A DNA stretch of 64,000 nucleotides from DLKC01 sp002478885 (GTDB lineage Bacteria; Bacteroidota; Bacteroidia; Chitinophagales; Chitinophagaceae), in the NCBI GenBank assembly GCA_046329585.1, contig JAXLUI010000002.1:992001-1056000 (forward strand), read 5' to 3'. The notes below the pieces were generated by a model. The model had not been told where the DNA came from. It searched no databases and saw only the letters and a program-made list of their open reading frames with translations. The position numbers and the translations under genes are program-made. Every line of letters begins with the position of its first letter. The first letter of the stretch is position 1. This document shows positions 17,859 to 27,114 of the stretch, piece by piece.

Positions 17859-20243
17859 ATGTTTAAGAATTATTTCAAAACCGCATGGCGAAACATTATA
17901 AAGAATAAAACTTATTCTGTTATTAATGTTCTTGGATTGGCAACAGGCATGGCAGTGGCAATGATCATCGGCTTATGGATATATGATGAAGTTTCTGCCA
18001 ATAAAAATTACAAAAATTACGATTCGATCTACCAGGTAATGATGCATCAAACCTTTGATGGATTTCGAGGCACGCAGCAAGCGATTCCTTTTCCTCTCGG
18101 TGATGAATTAAAAAGTAAATATCCGGATTTCAAAGCTGTGGCAATGTGCGACTGGGGTGCAAACCGATCTTTGATGTATGGTGAAAAGAAGATCAGCAAG
18201 TATGGACATTTTATTGGTGAAGACGCGGTTTCATTATTTTCTTTAAACATACTTGAAGGAAGTACAGATGCTTTACACGATCCTTATTCCATTGTATTAA
18301 CAAAGGAAACGGCCGACATACTTTTTGGAAATGAAGATCCAATTGGTAAAACTGTGAAAGTCGATAATCAGACTGACTTGAAAGTAACAGCAGTTGTTGA
18401 AAAGGAACCTAAGAACAGTTCGCTTTCTTTTGATTATTTAATTCCATTCCAGTTGATGGAAAGCATTTATCCATGGGTAAAACAATATCATAAAACAAAC
18501 TGGGGTAATAATTCATGGCAGGCATTTGTGCAATTGAATGATAATGCTGATGCTGCAAGTGTAACCACGAAAATTAAAGATGATGTGCTATCTCATTTTA
18601 CAGATGAGAATACGCTAAAGCATATTAAACCGGAATTGTTCCTACACCCAATGTCTAAATGGAGATTGTACAGTGATTTTGATAATGGCATAAACACAGG
18701 TGGTTTTATAAAGTATGTGAGGATGTTTGGTATTTTAGGTCTCATCGTTTTGCTGATCGCGTGCATCAACTTTATGAACTTAAGTACCGCACGTTCAGAA
18801 AAAAGAGCAAAGGAAGTAGGTGTTCGTAAAGCAGTTGGTTCAGGAAGAAAACAACTCATCAATCAATTCTTAAATGAATCGTTATTGATGGCAGTTTTTG
18901 CTTTCGTATTAGCACTTGGTATGGTAGCACTTGCATTGCCCTATTTCAACCAACTAACTGATAAAGAGATGAGCTTACAAATAGCTAATCCTGTTTTTTG
19001 GTTGATCATGATTTTGTTTACCATTGTTACAGGATTGCTTGCAGGAAGTTACCCGGCTTTTTATCTATCTTCTTTTAACCCCGTTCGTGTGCTAAAAGGA
19101 AATCTGAAAGCAGGCAAAAGAAGTTCGCTACCACGAAAAATATTAGTCGTAATTCAATTTTCAAGCTCAGTAGTATTGATGATTGGAACCGTCATCGTTT
19201 ATCAGCAAATACAATACGGCAAGAACCTGCCTATCGGTTTCAATAATAAAGGATTGATCTCTGTATATTGGTCTGACGACATTGCCAACCATATTGATGC
19301 ACTTCGCCAGGAATTGATAAGTTCAGGTGCAGCCACTTCAATATGTCAAAGCAATTCCTCTCCATCAGAACTTCAAAGCAATAACAATGGATGGGAATGG
19401 AAAGGAAGCCAGCCTGTTGAAAAAACGGTTACATTTTCAACAATAACCACCACTTATGATTATACAAAAACGCTAGGCATAAAACTACTAGCGGGCAGGG
19501 ATTTTTCGAGAGCGTTTGCAGACTCTAACTCCGTCATTTTAAATGAAGCTGCAGTAAAACGCATGCGATTAAAAGACCCCATTGGCGAACAATTGAAATG
19601 GAACGGCAGACCTATGACTGTTATTGGCGTAATACCGGACATACAGATGGAATCACCTTATCGTCCAATCTCACCACTCACTATTATATTTAATAAAGAC
19701 TGGGTAGGCCACGTAGATGTCCGGCTAAACCCTGATATGTCTGCATCGCAGGCTCTTGCTTTAATGAAACCGATTTTTGAAAAATATAATCCTGCCTATC
19801 CTTTCGAATACCATTTCGCCGATGAAGAATACGCAAAGAAGTTTAATTACGAAGAACTGGTTGCCAATCTCGCTGCAATAATTGCGGTGCTTGCAATTTT
19901 CATTTCATGTCTTGGCCTTTTTGGTCTGGCGTCATTTACTGCAGAACAAAGAGTGAAAGAAATTGGTGTAAGAAAAGTGCTTGGTGCGGGTATATTTAAT
20001 TTATGGCGATTACTTTCAAAAGATTTTGTGATACTCGTTTTATTGTCATGTGCAATTGCAATTCCTGTTGGTTGGTATTGTATGAATGAATGGCTGAATA
20101 GTTATCAAAATAAAACAAGTATCAATGTTTACGTTTTCGTAATAGTAGTGTTGGTAGCTATCACTATCACATTGCTCACCGTAAGCTTCCAGGCAATAAA
20201 AGCAGCAGTTGCCAACCCGGTGAAGAGTTTGAGAACAGAATGA
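17859..20243 (+). CDS. ABC transporter permease, FtsX/MacB family (array gene 5)
   Basis: Fifth paralogue, 794 residues. It forms a pair with array gene 7: both have (V/I)LGLA(T/S)GMAVA in the first helix, PLGDEL in the first periplasmic domain, CINFMNLSTARSEKRAKEVG in the first FtsX core and GLFGLASF(T/V)AEQR in the second. The end is NPVKSLRTE. The 5' leader and the first eight codons are almost the same as those of array gene 6, although the proteins differ strongly beyond that point, which points to recent copying of the spacer. Substrate unknown. Confidence 0.9.
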   Translation: MFKNYFKTAWRNIIKNKTYSVINVLGLATGMAVAMIIGLWIYDEVSANKNYKNYDSIYQVMMHQTFDGFRGTQQAIPFPLGDELKSKYPDFKAVAMCDWGANRSLMYGEKKISKYGHFIGEDAVSLFSLNILEGSTDALHDPYSIVLTKETADILFGNEDPIGKTVKVDNQTDLKVTAVVEKEPKNSSLSFDYLIPFQLMESIYPWVKQYHKTNWGNNSWQAFVQLNDNADAASVTTKIKDDVLSHFTDENTLKHIKPELFLHPMSKWRLYSDFDNGINTGGFIKYVRMFGILGLIVLLIACINFMNLSTARSEKRAKEVGVRKAVGSGRKQLINQFLNESLLMAVFAFVLALGMVALALPYFNQLTDKEMSLQIANPVFWLIMILFTIVTGLLAGSYPAFYLSSFNPVRVLKGNLKAGKRSSLPRKILVVIQFSSSVVLMIGTVIVYQQIQYGKNLPIGFNNKGLISVYWSDDIANHIDALRQELISSGAATSICQSNSSPSELQSNNNGWEWKGSQPVEKTVTFSTITTTYDYTKTLGIKLLAGRDFSRAFADSNSVILNEAAVKRMRLKDPIGEQLKWNGRPMTVIGVIPDIQMESPYRPISPLTIIFNKDWVGHVDVRLNPDMSASQALALMKPIFEKYNPAYPFEYHFADEEYAKKFNYEELVANLAAIIAVLAIFISCLGLFGLASFTAEQRVKEIGVRKVLGAGIFNLWRLLSKDFVILVLLSCAIAIPVGWYCMNEWLNSYQNKTSINVYVFVIVVLVAITITLLTVSFQAIKAAVANPVKSLRTE

Positions 20244-20319
20244 GATGTAAGATGCCTGATTTTTTAATGTTTGATTTTTGATTTTTTTAACCGGACTGTA
20301 GTTTATGAATTAAGCATTG

Positions 20320-20394
20320 GTGCGTCGCACTCTTGTACGCTTTGTTCCTTAATGATCTGAAAGCGCAAAGGAGTGACACAACGAAGATGCCATG
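20320..20394. repeat. Palindromic intergenic repeat, copy 6 (A/B arms)
   Basis: Left arm GTGCGTCGCACTCTTGTACG (20320-20339); right arm GCGCAAAGGAGTGACACAAC and following GAAGATGCCATG to 20394. Sits in the spacer duplicated from copy 5. Confidence 0.8.
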
Positions 20395-20447
20395 GGAAAC
20401 AAAAGCCGGCACAATAAATTTTTATAACAGAAACGAAACCTTACCAC

Positions 20448-22907
20448 ATGTTTAAGAATTATTTCAAAACAGCGTTCAGAAGTTTAGCCCGCAACAGGAA
20501 TTATACGGTTATCAATATTGCCGGCCTCGCTGTTGGCATAGCCGTGTGTATGATCATCTTCATGATCATTCAATTTCAAACGAGCTTCGACGCTTTTCAT
20601 TCGAACAAAGAAGGTATTTACCGTGTGCTGACAGAATCGCATCATGCAGATGCCGGGAACATCACGTATGCAAAGAATGTTCCTTTTCAGCTGCCCGGGG
20701 GATTGAAAACGGCTTTTCCGCAGTTGCAACAGGTAGCACCCGTTTATGCAAGCCACAACGATGAATTACAGGTGGTTGATGACAACGGCAAGCCTGTGAA
20801 AAATTTTAAAGAGCAGAGCGGCGTGTTTTATACATCGCCATCTTTCTTCAGCATATTTCATTTTCCGTTGCTCGCAGGTTCGTATGAATCCCTAAAAGAC
20901 CCGAACAATGTGTTGCTTACCAAAGAAGTTGCCGAGACGTACTTTGGCGATTGGAAAAGCGCGGTAGGCAAAACCATTAAAATAACGGGGTATTACAGCA
21001 TGGGTGCTGCACTGTTCCAGTTTCCTGCGGAGTCGTTGAAAGTATCTGGTGTGCTCGCCAGCATACCGGCGAATACAGATTTCCAGTTGAAGCTGGTAGT
21101 AGCATGGGGCACCAATTTTACCGGCGATGCGCAATATGGGTTTCAACAACCCGGATGGAATTTGTCGGCCCCGGATTTTAGCTGTTATGTTTTACTGCCC
21201 TCCGGTGTTTCAGCCTCCAACCTGGATCAACAGTTAAGCGCCTTCGCACGAAAAGTACAACCGGCAGACAATAAGGATAACTATGTTTTACAATCGTTAA
21301 ACGACGTGCATTACGATGCAGCCGCGGGGAACTACAGCAATAAAACAATCAGCCACGATCTTATTAATGTACTATGGCTTATTGCCGCATTTATTTTGCT
21401 TATCGCCTGCGTAAACTTTATCAACCTGTCAACTGCGCAGGCAGTAAACCGGGCAAAAGAAGTTGGTGTAAGAAAGGTTTTGGGAAGCAACAGGTTTCAA
21501 CTGCAACTGCAGTTTATTGCAGAGACTTTTTTAATTGTAGCCATTGCGGTTGTGCTGGCGGCCGTTATCACCATACTTGCTTTGCCTTACGTAAACAACC
21601 TGTTAGAACTATCGCTTTCGTTCGACCTGCAAAACAATCCTGCCATTATTGTATTCCTGTTAAGTGTTACTGTTGTTGTAACTGTGCTTGCCGGCTTTTA
21701 TCCATCAATCGTACTGTCAAATTTCAATCCTGCGCATGCTTTAAAAAGCAAGCTTACTGTAAATACAGCGAAAGGCATTTCCTTAAGAAGGGGTTTGGTC
21801 GTATTCCAGTTCATCATAGCACAGGCACTCATCATTGGAACGCTGGTAATCATACAGCAAATGAACTACTTTATGGATCAGCCACTGGGTTTTGATAAAG
21901 ATGCGATCGTAAACGTACCGTTCCGTCCCGATAGTACCGGTGGGAAACTCACGGATTATTTAAAGCAGCAACTATCGTCAAACGGTGCGTTGAGCGTAAG
22001 TTTCAATTCCAACGCTCCCATCGAAGACAACAACAATATGTTCACCACGTTCAAATATGACAATGCCATTAAAGATGCCGATTTCCAGGCCATTACCAAA
22101 TTTGTTGATAATGACTATGTGCCCACTTATCAATTGCAACTGGTAGCCGGCAGAAACCTGGAGCCATCCGGGTGGACGAAAGAATTTATCGTAAACGAAT
22201 CATTCGTAAAAAGCCTGGGTCTTAAACGGCCTGAAGATATATTGAATAAGGAAGTGAGTATTATGGATGGCCTTATCAAATGCCCCGTTGTGGGCGTGGT
22301 GAAGGATTTTAACAACAGGTCGCTCCGAAATGAACTCGCGCCACTGCTTATGGCCACCAACAGCACCATGTACCGGCAGGCGTCCATCAAACTCTCCACG
22401 GCAAACATTGCGACGACCATGCAGTCAGTTAAAAAACTCTGGGAGCAAACCTTTCCTAACAATGTGTATGAATACAATTTCCTCGACGATAAAATTGCCA
22501 GCTTTTACAAGCAGGAAACCCAGCTATCGGCGTTGTATAAAATCTTTGCGGCGATCGCCATATTCCTCAGCTGCCTGGGCCTATATGGATTAGCCTCATT
22601 CATGGCAGTACAGCGCGTGAAAGAAGTTGGCATCCGAAAAGTGCTTGGCGCCAGTTCGGGCAATATTGTGTACCTGTTCTCGAAAGAATTCATGCTGCTT
22701 ATTGCCATTGCATTCATCATTGCCACGCCTGTTGCATGGTACTATATGCAGCAATGGCTGCAGGATTATGCATACCGCATCAGCATGAGCTGGTGGTTAT
22801 TCGCTACAGGGGGGCTTGTCTCCATTATTATAGCCCTGGCAACCATCAGCTACCAGGCAATAAAAGCAGCGGTAGCAAATCCGATCAAGAGCCTGAGAAC
22901 AGAATGA
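20448..22907 (+). CDS. ABC transporter permease, FtsX/MacB family (array gene 6)
   Basis: Sixth paralogue, 819 residues, with the family layout: first helix near NIAGLAVGIAVCMIIFMI, MacB_PCD domain, FtsX core with ACVNFINLSTAQAVNRAKEV and GVRKVLGSNRFQL, second MacB_PCD domain, and a final core GLYGLASFMAVQRVKEVGIR. It ends NPIKSLRTE, the only array member with Ile in this position. Its 5' leader is a near copy of that of gene 5. It is followed by the longest spacer in the array (465 bp), which holds the second sigma54-like promoter. Confidence 0.9.
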   Translation: MFKNYFKTAFRSLARNRNYTVINIAGLAVGIAVCMIIFMIIQFQTSFDAFHSNKEGIYRVLTESHHADAGNITYAKNVPFQLPGGLKTAFPQLQQVAPVYASHNDELQVVDDNGKPVKNFKEQSGVFYTSPSFFSIFHFPLLAGSYESLKDPNNVLLTKEVAETYFGDWKSAVGKTIKITGYYSMGAALFQFPAESLKVSGVLASIPANTDFQLKLVVAWGTNFTGDAQYGFQQPGWNLSAPDFSCYVLLPSGVSASNLDQQLSAFARKVQPADNKDNYVLQSLNDVHYDAAAGNYSNKTISHDLINVLWLIAAFILLIACVNFINLSTAQAVNRAKEVGVRKVLGSNRFQLQLQFIAETFLIVAIAVVLAAVITILALPYVNNLLELSLSFDLQNNPAIIVFLLSVTVVVTVLAGFYPSIVLSNFNPAHALKSKLTVNTAKGISLRRGLVVFQFIIAQALIIGTLVIIQQMNYFMDQPLGFDKDAIVNVPFRPDSTGGKLTDYLKQQLSSNGALSVSFNSNAPIEDNNNMFTTFKYDNAIKDADFQAITKFVDNDYVPTYQLQLVAGRNLEPSGWTKEFIVNESFVKSLGLKRPEDILNKEVSIMDGLIKCPVVGVVKDFNNRSLRNELAPLLMATNSTMYRQASIKLSTANIATTMQSVKKLWEQTFPNNVYEYNFLDDKIASFYKQETQLSALYKIFAAIAIFLSCLGLYGLASFMAVQRVKEVGIRKVLGASSGNIVYLFSKEFMLLIAIAFIIATPVAWYYMQQWLQDYAYRISMSWWLFATGGLVSIIIALATISYQAIKAAVANPIKSLRTE

Positions 22908-22996
22908 GATGGATGATGACCGATGGCTGATTTGATAATGCCTGATTTATTGACGCCTGATTTTTGAACCGGCCTGCAATATATGAATTAAGGATG

Positions 22997-23050
22997 GTTG
23001 CGCGATAGTGCCGGCTTATACGGGATCGCACTCTTTGTATGCGTTGTTCC
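22997..23050. repeat. Palindromic intergenic repeat, copy 7 (variant, no clear right arm)
   Basis: TTGCG is separated from the usual TCGCACTCTTTGTA by about 24 bp that form a nested dyad (GCGAT at 23000, ATCGC near 23026). Copy 3 carries a related insertion. Confidence 0.5.
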
Positions 23051-23115
23051 ATATGCAGCAATAATCCAACATAGCAGCGACATCCTGTTCCAAAGAATGC
23101 CGTTCATCACGGTGA

Positions 23116-23152
23116 TGTCCAGCAGCGCACACAGAGTGTCCGGTAGCGGACA
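23116..23152 (+). promoter_or_regulatory. Two tandem activator-site dyads, 21-bp period
   Basis: TGTCCA-GCAG-CGCACA (23116-23131) and TGTCCG-GTAG-CGGACA (23137-23152). The second is a perfect dyad, extended to GTGTCCG/CGGACAC. Motif, 21-bp period and distance to the promoter match the array upstream of gene 1. Confidence 0.7.
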
Positions 23153-23202
23153 CCCTGCTTTTGGGTTGCATGCTAAGCAATTAAAAACCAACCTCCTAAA
23201 TA

Positions 23203-23218
23203 TTGGCACAGGCGTTGG
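23203..23218 (+). promoter_or_regulatory. Sigma54-like -24/-12 promoter of array gene 7
   Basis: TTGGCAC-N5-TTGG: the -24 half is a full match to the RpoN consensus, and the -12 half has GG instead of GC. It begins 50 bp after the second dyad, identical to the spacing at 6966/7017. The predicted leader before 23373 is about 145 nt. Confidence 0.65.
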
Positions 23219-23372
23219 GTATAATGTTTGGAAAAGCATTTTACCTATCGTGGTCGTTTGCAGGCAACATTTCCGGCTTATCAATAACACATCCCTATTC
23301 CGGAGAAGCCTGGCATAAGGCGACTAAAAGGGAGCAATACACTCACGACAAAACGCATTAAAACCAACAAAC

Positions 23373-25760
23373 ATGTTCAAAAGTTATTTTAGGGTAGCGT
23401 GGAGAAATCTTGTAAAGAACAAGATATATTCTGTGATAAATATTCTTGGGCTAGCATCGGGCATGGCTGTAGCTATACTCATTGCACTCTGGATATGGGA
23501 TGAAGTTACTTATGATAAATATTACAGCAGCCACGACACGCTTGCGCAGGTTATGACAACCTACACAAACGAAAAAGGCGAAAAGGAAACCGGGCCGGCC
23601 GTGTGCATGCCTTTAGGTGATGAATTACGAAGCAAATTCGGAAGTGATTTTAAAAACATTTCCATGGCCTCCTGGAATTTTGGTCATGTGCTTGCTGTTG
23701 GTGAGAAGAAAATAACAACTAACGGCATGTGGGTGGAGGCCAATTTTCCTTCTATGTTTACACTGCGGATGTTAAAGGGCAATATCAATGGCTTAACCGA
23801 TCCTTCTGCGATCATGATCAATGCATCACTTGCGAAGACATTGTTTGGCGTGGAAGACCCGGTGAATAAAACCATCAAGCTGGATAACAAAATTGATTTT
23901 AAAGTTGCCGGCGTATTTGAAGATTTCCCTCACAATACCAGCCTGAACGATACGAAAATACTGCTGCCATGGAAGAAATATATTACTACAGATCAATGGT
24001 TGAAAGATGCGGCAACCCAGTGGAACAATCATTCATGGCAGGCATTTACCCAGGTAGCTGCCAACATTGACATGCAAAAAGAAACAGAGAAGATAAAGAA
24101 TGTGGTAATGGCACACAAAAATGCCAAAACTGACGGTGTGGAAGAAGCTTATTTATTCCCGATGAACCGGTGGCGGCTCTTCAGCGATTTTAAAGACGGG
24201 AAGCCAACAACAGGGCGCATACAGTTTATATGGATGTTCTCCATCATCGCCGTGTTCGTACTGCTGCTGGCCTGTATCAATTTCATGAATTTGTCAACCG
24301 CCCGTAGTGAAAAGAGGGCAAAAGAAGTTGGGATACGGAAAACCGTAGGATCTATGCGCAGTCAATTAATCAGGCAATTTCTAAGCGAGTCTGTGCTGGT
24401 GGCATTCGTTTCGTTTGTTATTTCCATCATTTTTGTTTTATTACTGCTGCCCCTGTTCAATTCACTGGCCGATAAGCATATGGAATTGCCCTGGAGCAGC
24501 GGCCTGTTCTGGCTCATCGCATTGTCTTTCACTTTTATTACAGGCCTGATATCCGGTAGTTATCCTGCACTTTACCTGTCGAAGTTTGAACCCATCAAAG
24601 TGTTGAAAGGAACTTTTCGTGTTGGAAAGTTTGCTTCTCTGCCCCGCAAAGTTTTAGTGGTTATTCAATTTACTTTTTCCATTGCACTTATCATCGGAAC
24701 CATCATTGTATTTGAGCAAATTCAATATGCGAAAAACCGCCCTGTTAATTACAGGAGCGAAGGCCTGATAACAGTGAATATGTCGACTCCCGATCTTTAT
24801 GGCCATACAGATGCGTTGCGCAGCGACCTGCTTGCTACCGGCGTGGTTGATGCAATGGCGACATCGTCAAGCCCTACTACCGGCGTATGGTCTAACCAGA
24901 TTGGTTTTAACTGGGAAGGAAAAGATCCAAATACACTGCCCAGTTTCGGGACCATAGCTGTAGGGGAAGATTTTGGCAAAACCATTGGCTGGGAATTAAA
25001 AGAAGGGAGAGATTTCTCAAAAGAATTTGCAACAGACAGCCTGGCGGTGGTATTAAACGAATCTGCGGTGAAGCAGATCGGCATGAAAAGAGATATTGTT
25101 GGGCAAATACTTGAAAAAGACGATCAGAAATTTACTGTTATTGGTATAGTAAAAGACATGATCATGGAATCGCCATACAAACCCATAACAGCCACCTGCT
25201 TCTTTTACAATCCAAACTGGGCTAATGTTATTACTGTTGCAATCAAAAAAGGATCGCCGGTAAAACCGGCTTTAAGTAAAATAGAAACAGTCTTCAAAAA
25301 ATACAATCCGGGAGCGCCTTTTGACTATACGTTTAACGATGAAGACTATGCCAAAAAGTTTGCCGATGAAGAGCGTGTAGGAAACCTGGCAACATTTTTT
25401 ACCATACTTGCTATTTTTATCTCGTGCCTTGGATTATTCGGCCTTGCCTCTTTTGTTGCAGAGCAGCGAAAAAAGGAAATTGGTGTACGCAAGGTGCTGG
25501 GCGCGTCCATTTTCAACTTGTGGCGTATGTTGTCAAAAGAGTTTGCATTACTGGTATTTATTTCCTGCTTTATTTCCATTCCACTGGCCTGGTATTACCT
25601 GCATAACTGGCTACTGCAATATGAATACAGAACGCCTATATCAGCATGGATCTTCCTGGTATCAGGTGCAGGAGCACTTTTAATTACGCTTTTAACGGTA
25701 AGTTTCCAGGCGATCCGTGCGGCCATCGCCAACCCGGTAAAGAGCCTGCGAACGGAATAA
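23373..25760 (+). CDS. ABC transporter permease, FtsX/MacB family (array gene 7)
   Basis: Last paralogue, 795 residues, most like array gene 5 (GMAVAILIALWIWDEV, PLGDELRSKF, CINFMNLSTARSEKRAKEVG, GLFGLASFVAEQRKKEIG). It has two MacB_PCD and two FtsX domains and ends NPVKSLRTE. It has its own predicted sigma54-like promoter with two upstream dyads, so it could be transcribed independently but under the same regulator as gene 1. The array stops here; the next gene, a methyltransferase, is unrelated and 42 bp away. Confidence 0.9.
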   Translation: MFKSYFRVAWRNLVKNKIYSVINILGLASGMAVAILIALWIWDEVTYDKYYSSHDTLAQVMTTYTNEKGEKETGPAVCMPLGDELRSKFGSDFKNISMASWNFGHVLAVGEKKITTNGMWVEANFPSMFTLRMLKGNINGLTDPSAIMINASLAKTLFGVEDPVNKTIKLDNKIDFKVAGVFEDFPHNTSLNDTKILLPWKKYITTDQWLKDAATQWNNHSWQAFTQVAANIDMQKETEKIKNVVMAHKNAKTDGVEEAYLFPMNRWRLFSDFKDGKPTTGRIQFIWMFSIIAVFVLLLACINFMNLSTARSEKRAKEVGIRKTVGSMRSQLIRQFLSESVLVAFVSFVISIIFVLLLLPLFNSLADKHMELPWSSGLFWLIALSFTFITGLISGSYPALYLSKFEPIKVLKGTFRVGKFASLPRKVLVVIQFTFSIALIIGTIIVFEQIQYAKNRPVNYRSEGLITVNMSTPDLYGHTDALRSDLLATGVVDAMATSSSPTTGVWSNQIGFNWEGKDPNTLPSFGTIAVGEDFGKTIGWELKEGRDFSKEFATDSLAVVLNESAVKQIGMKRDIVGQILEKDDQKFTVIGIVKDMIMESPYKPITATCFFYNPNWANVITVAIKKGSPVKPALSKIETVFKKYNPGAPFDYTFNDEDYAKKFADEERVGNLATFFTILAIFISCLGLFGLASFVAEQRKKEIGVRKVLGASIFNLWRMLSKEFALLVFISCFISIPLAWYYLHNWLLQYEYRTPISAWIFLVSGAGALLITLLTVSFQAIRAAIANPVKSLRTE

Positions 25761-25802
25761 GCTATTTTCTTATTCGTTTACGGAAGCTCTATCTTTAGCG
25801 CG

Positions 25803-26987
25803 ATGAATTTATATACGACCCAAGGAGCCATTACCATTACCTGCCACAAACGCATTATGCCATACCTGGCAGCGGAAGTAAAGGAGCTCAGCTTCAACGT
25901 AGAAGAAAGTTTTGTAACCGGCGTGCGGCTGCGTGGCAGCATTAATGACTGTATCAAACTTAATCTTAACCTGCGCTGTGCCAGCCAGGTTTTATATAGC
26001 CTGAAACAATTCAGGGCCGGCAATGCCGACGAGGTCTATCGCAACCTGGTTGAATACCCCTGGGAAAATATTATTCCTGAGGAAGGTTATTTTTCCATCA
26101 CCAGCAATGTAAACAACGACAGCATCAATAACAGCATGTTTGCTAACCTGCGGGTTAAAGACGCCATCATCGACCGGTTTCGTGAACAGCGTGGTAAACG
26201 CCCATCAACAGGCGCAGCGCTTACCGGTGCAGTAATCCATTTATACTGGAAACTGGATGAAGCCGAAGTATTTATCGACACTTCCGGCGACTCGCTTGCG
26301 CGGCATGGTTACCGTAAAATACCAGGCCTCGCCCCTATGCTTGAATCATTAGCCGCAGCCACGATTTATGCAACCTGCTGGGATAAGGTTTCGCCGTTTG
26401 TAAACCCCATGTGCGGCTCAGGCACAATTGCCATTGAAGCCGCCATGATTGCCACGAACAGACGACCGGGACTTTTCCGAACCAATTACGCTTTCATGCA
26501 TTTGCTGGGATATGACGACACTGTTTACCAGCGTGAAGATGCACTGCTGGAAGAGCAGATCACCGAAGTGCCCGGCTTGCGCATCATCGCCACCGACTAT
26601 AGTAAAAAAGCTGTTGAAAATGCAAGGCTTAATGCTGTGGCCGCCGGCGTGGCCAAACTTATATCGTTCAACGTTTGTGATTTTGCGGAGACTGAAATAC
26701 CTCCAAATGTCACAGGTGTTTTTTATGTAAACCCTGAATATGGTGAACGGCTTGGCGATATCGCCGAACTGGAAAAAACATACGGGCGCATCGGCGATTT
26801 TATGAAACAAAAATGTGGCGGCTATTTTGGCTACGTGTTTACCGGCAACCTCGACCTTGCCAAAAAAATAGGACTGAAAGCCAAACGAAGAATAGAATTT
26901 TATACAAGCACCATCGATTGCCGCTTGCTGGAATACGAATTGTATGCAGGCAGCAGAACGGTTGCAAAAGAGCCTAAAGCAGTATAA
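25803..26987 (+). CDS. THUMP-domain class I SAM RNA methyltransferase (RlmL-N/TrmN-like)
   Basis: 394 residues. An N-terminal THUMP-type RNA-binding region (about 1-160) is followed by a Rossmann methyltransferase with the SAM motif NPMCGSGTIAIEAAM at 201-215 and an acidic residue in IIATDYSKKA at 261-270. The catalytic loop, usually NPPY in this family, reads NPEY at 310-313, followed by GERLGD. Family members methylate guanine in 23S rRNA or tRNA. The Glu in the active loop and the Asn before PMCGSGT are departures to note. A TATCTTTA box at 25790-25797, 5 bp before the ATG, is either chance or part of a leaderless promoter. Confidence 0.85.
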   Translation: MNLYTTQGAITITCHKRIMPYLAAEVKELSFNVEESFVTGVRLRGSINDCIKLNLNLRCASQVLYSLKQFRAGNADEVYRNLVEYPWENIIPEEGYFSITSNVNNDSINNSMFANLRVKDAIIDRFREQRGKRPSTGAALTGAVIHLYWKLDEAEVFIDTSGDSLARHGYRKIPGLAPMLESLAAATIYATCWDKVSPFVNPMCGSGTIAIEAAMIATNRRPGLFRTNYAFMHLLGYDDTVYQREDALLEEQITEVPGLRIIATDYSKKAVENARLNAVAAGVAKLISFNVCDFAETEIPPNVTGVFYVNPEYGERLGDIAELEKTYGRIGDFMKQKCGGYFGYVFTGNLDLAKKIGLKAKRRIEFYTSTIDCRLLEYELYAGSRTVAKEPKAV

Positions 26988-27028
26988 TATCATTTTGCAG
27001 GCCGGCTGCATTACTGCTTGCTATTAAG

Positions 27029-27060
27029 CATCGTTGTGTCACTCACTTGTACTGCATCAC
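27029..27060. repeat. Palindromic intergenic repeat, copy 8 (type B left arm)
   Basis: TCGTTGTGTCACTCACTTGT is the inverse complement of the type B right arm. Only a degenerate right half follows. It lies between the methyltransferase and the MazG-like gene. Confidence 0.7.
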
Positions 27061-27114
27061 TTTACTGAAACAGATACAGCCGACTTTTGCATCAATAATC
27101 ATCAACCATTTTTT

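Larger units (their letters stand above)
22908..23372. other. Long spacer before array gene 7
   Basis: This 465-bp stretch has no gene. It begins with the spacer motif of the array (GATG words, CCGGCCTGCA, TATGAATTAAG), then a degenerate palindromic repeat, two activator dyads on a 21-bp period and a sigma54-like promoter. Confidence 0.6.

Noticed and set aside
26418..27011. 197-codon minus-strand frame
   Set aside because: Lies antisense to the methyltransferase; no motif.
27034..27114. Upstream extension of the MazG-like frame
   Set aside because: It translates a repeat arm; family proteins begin at the later ATG.
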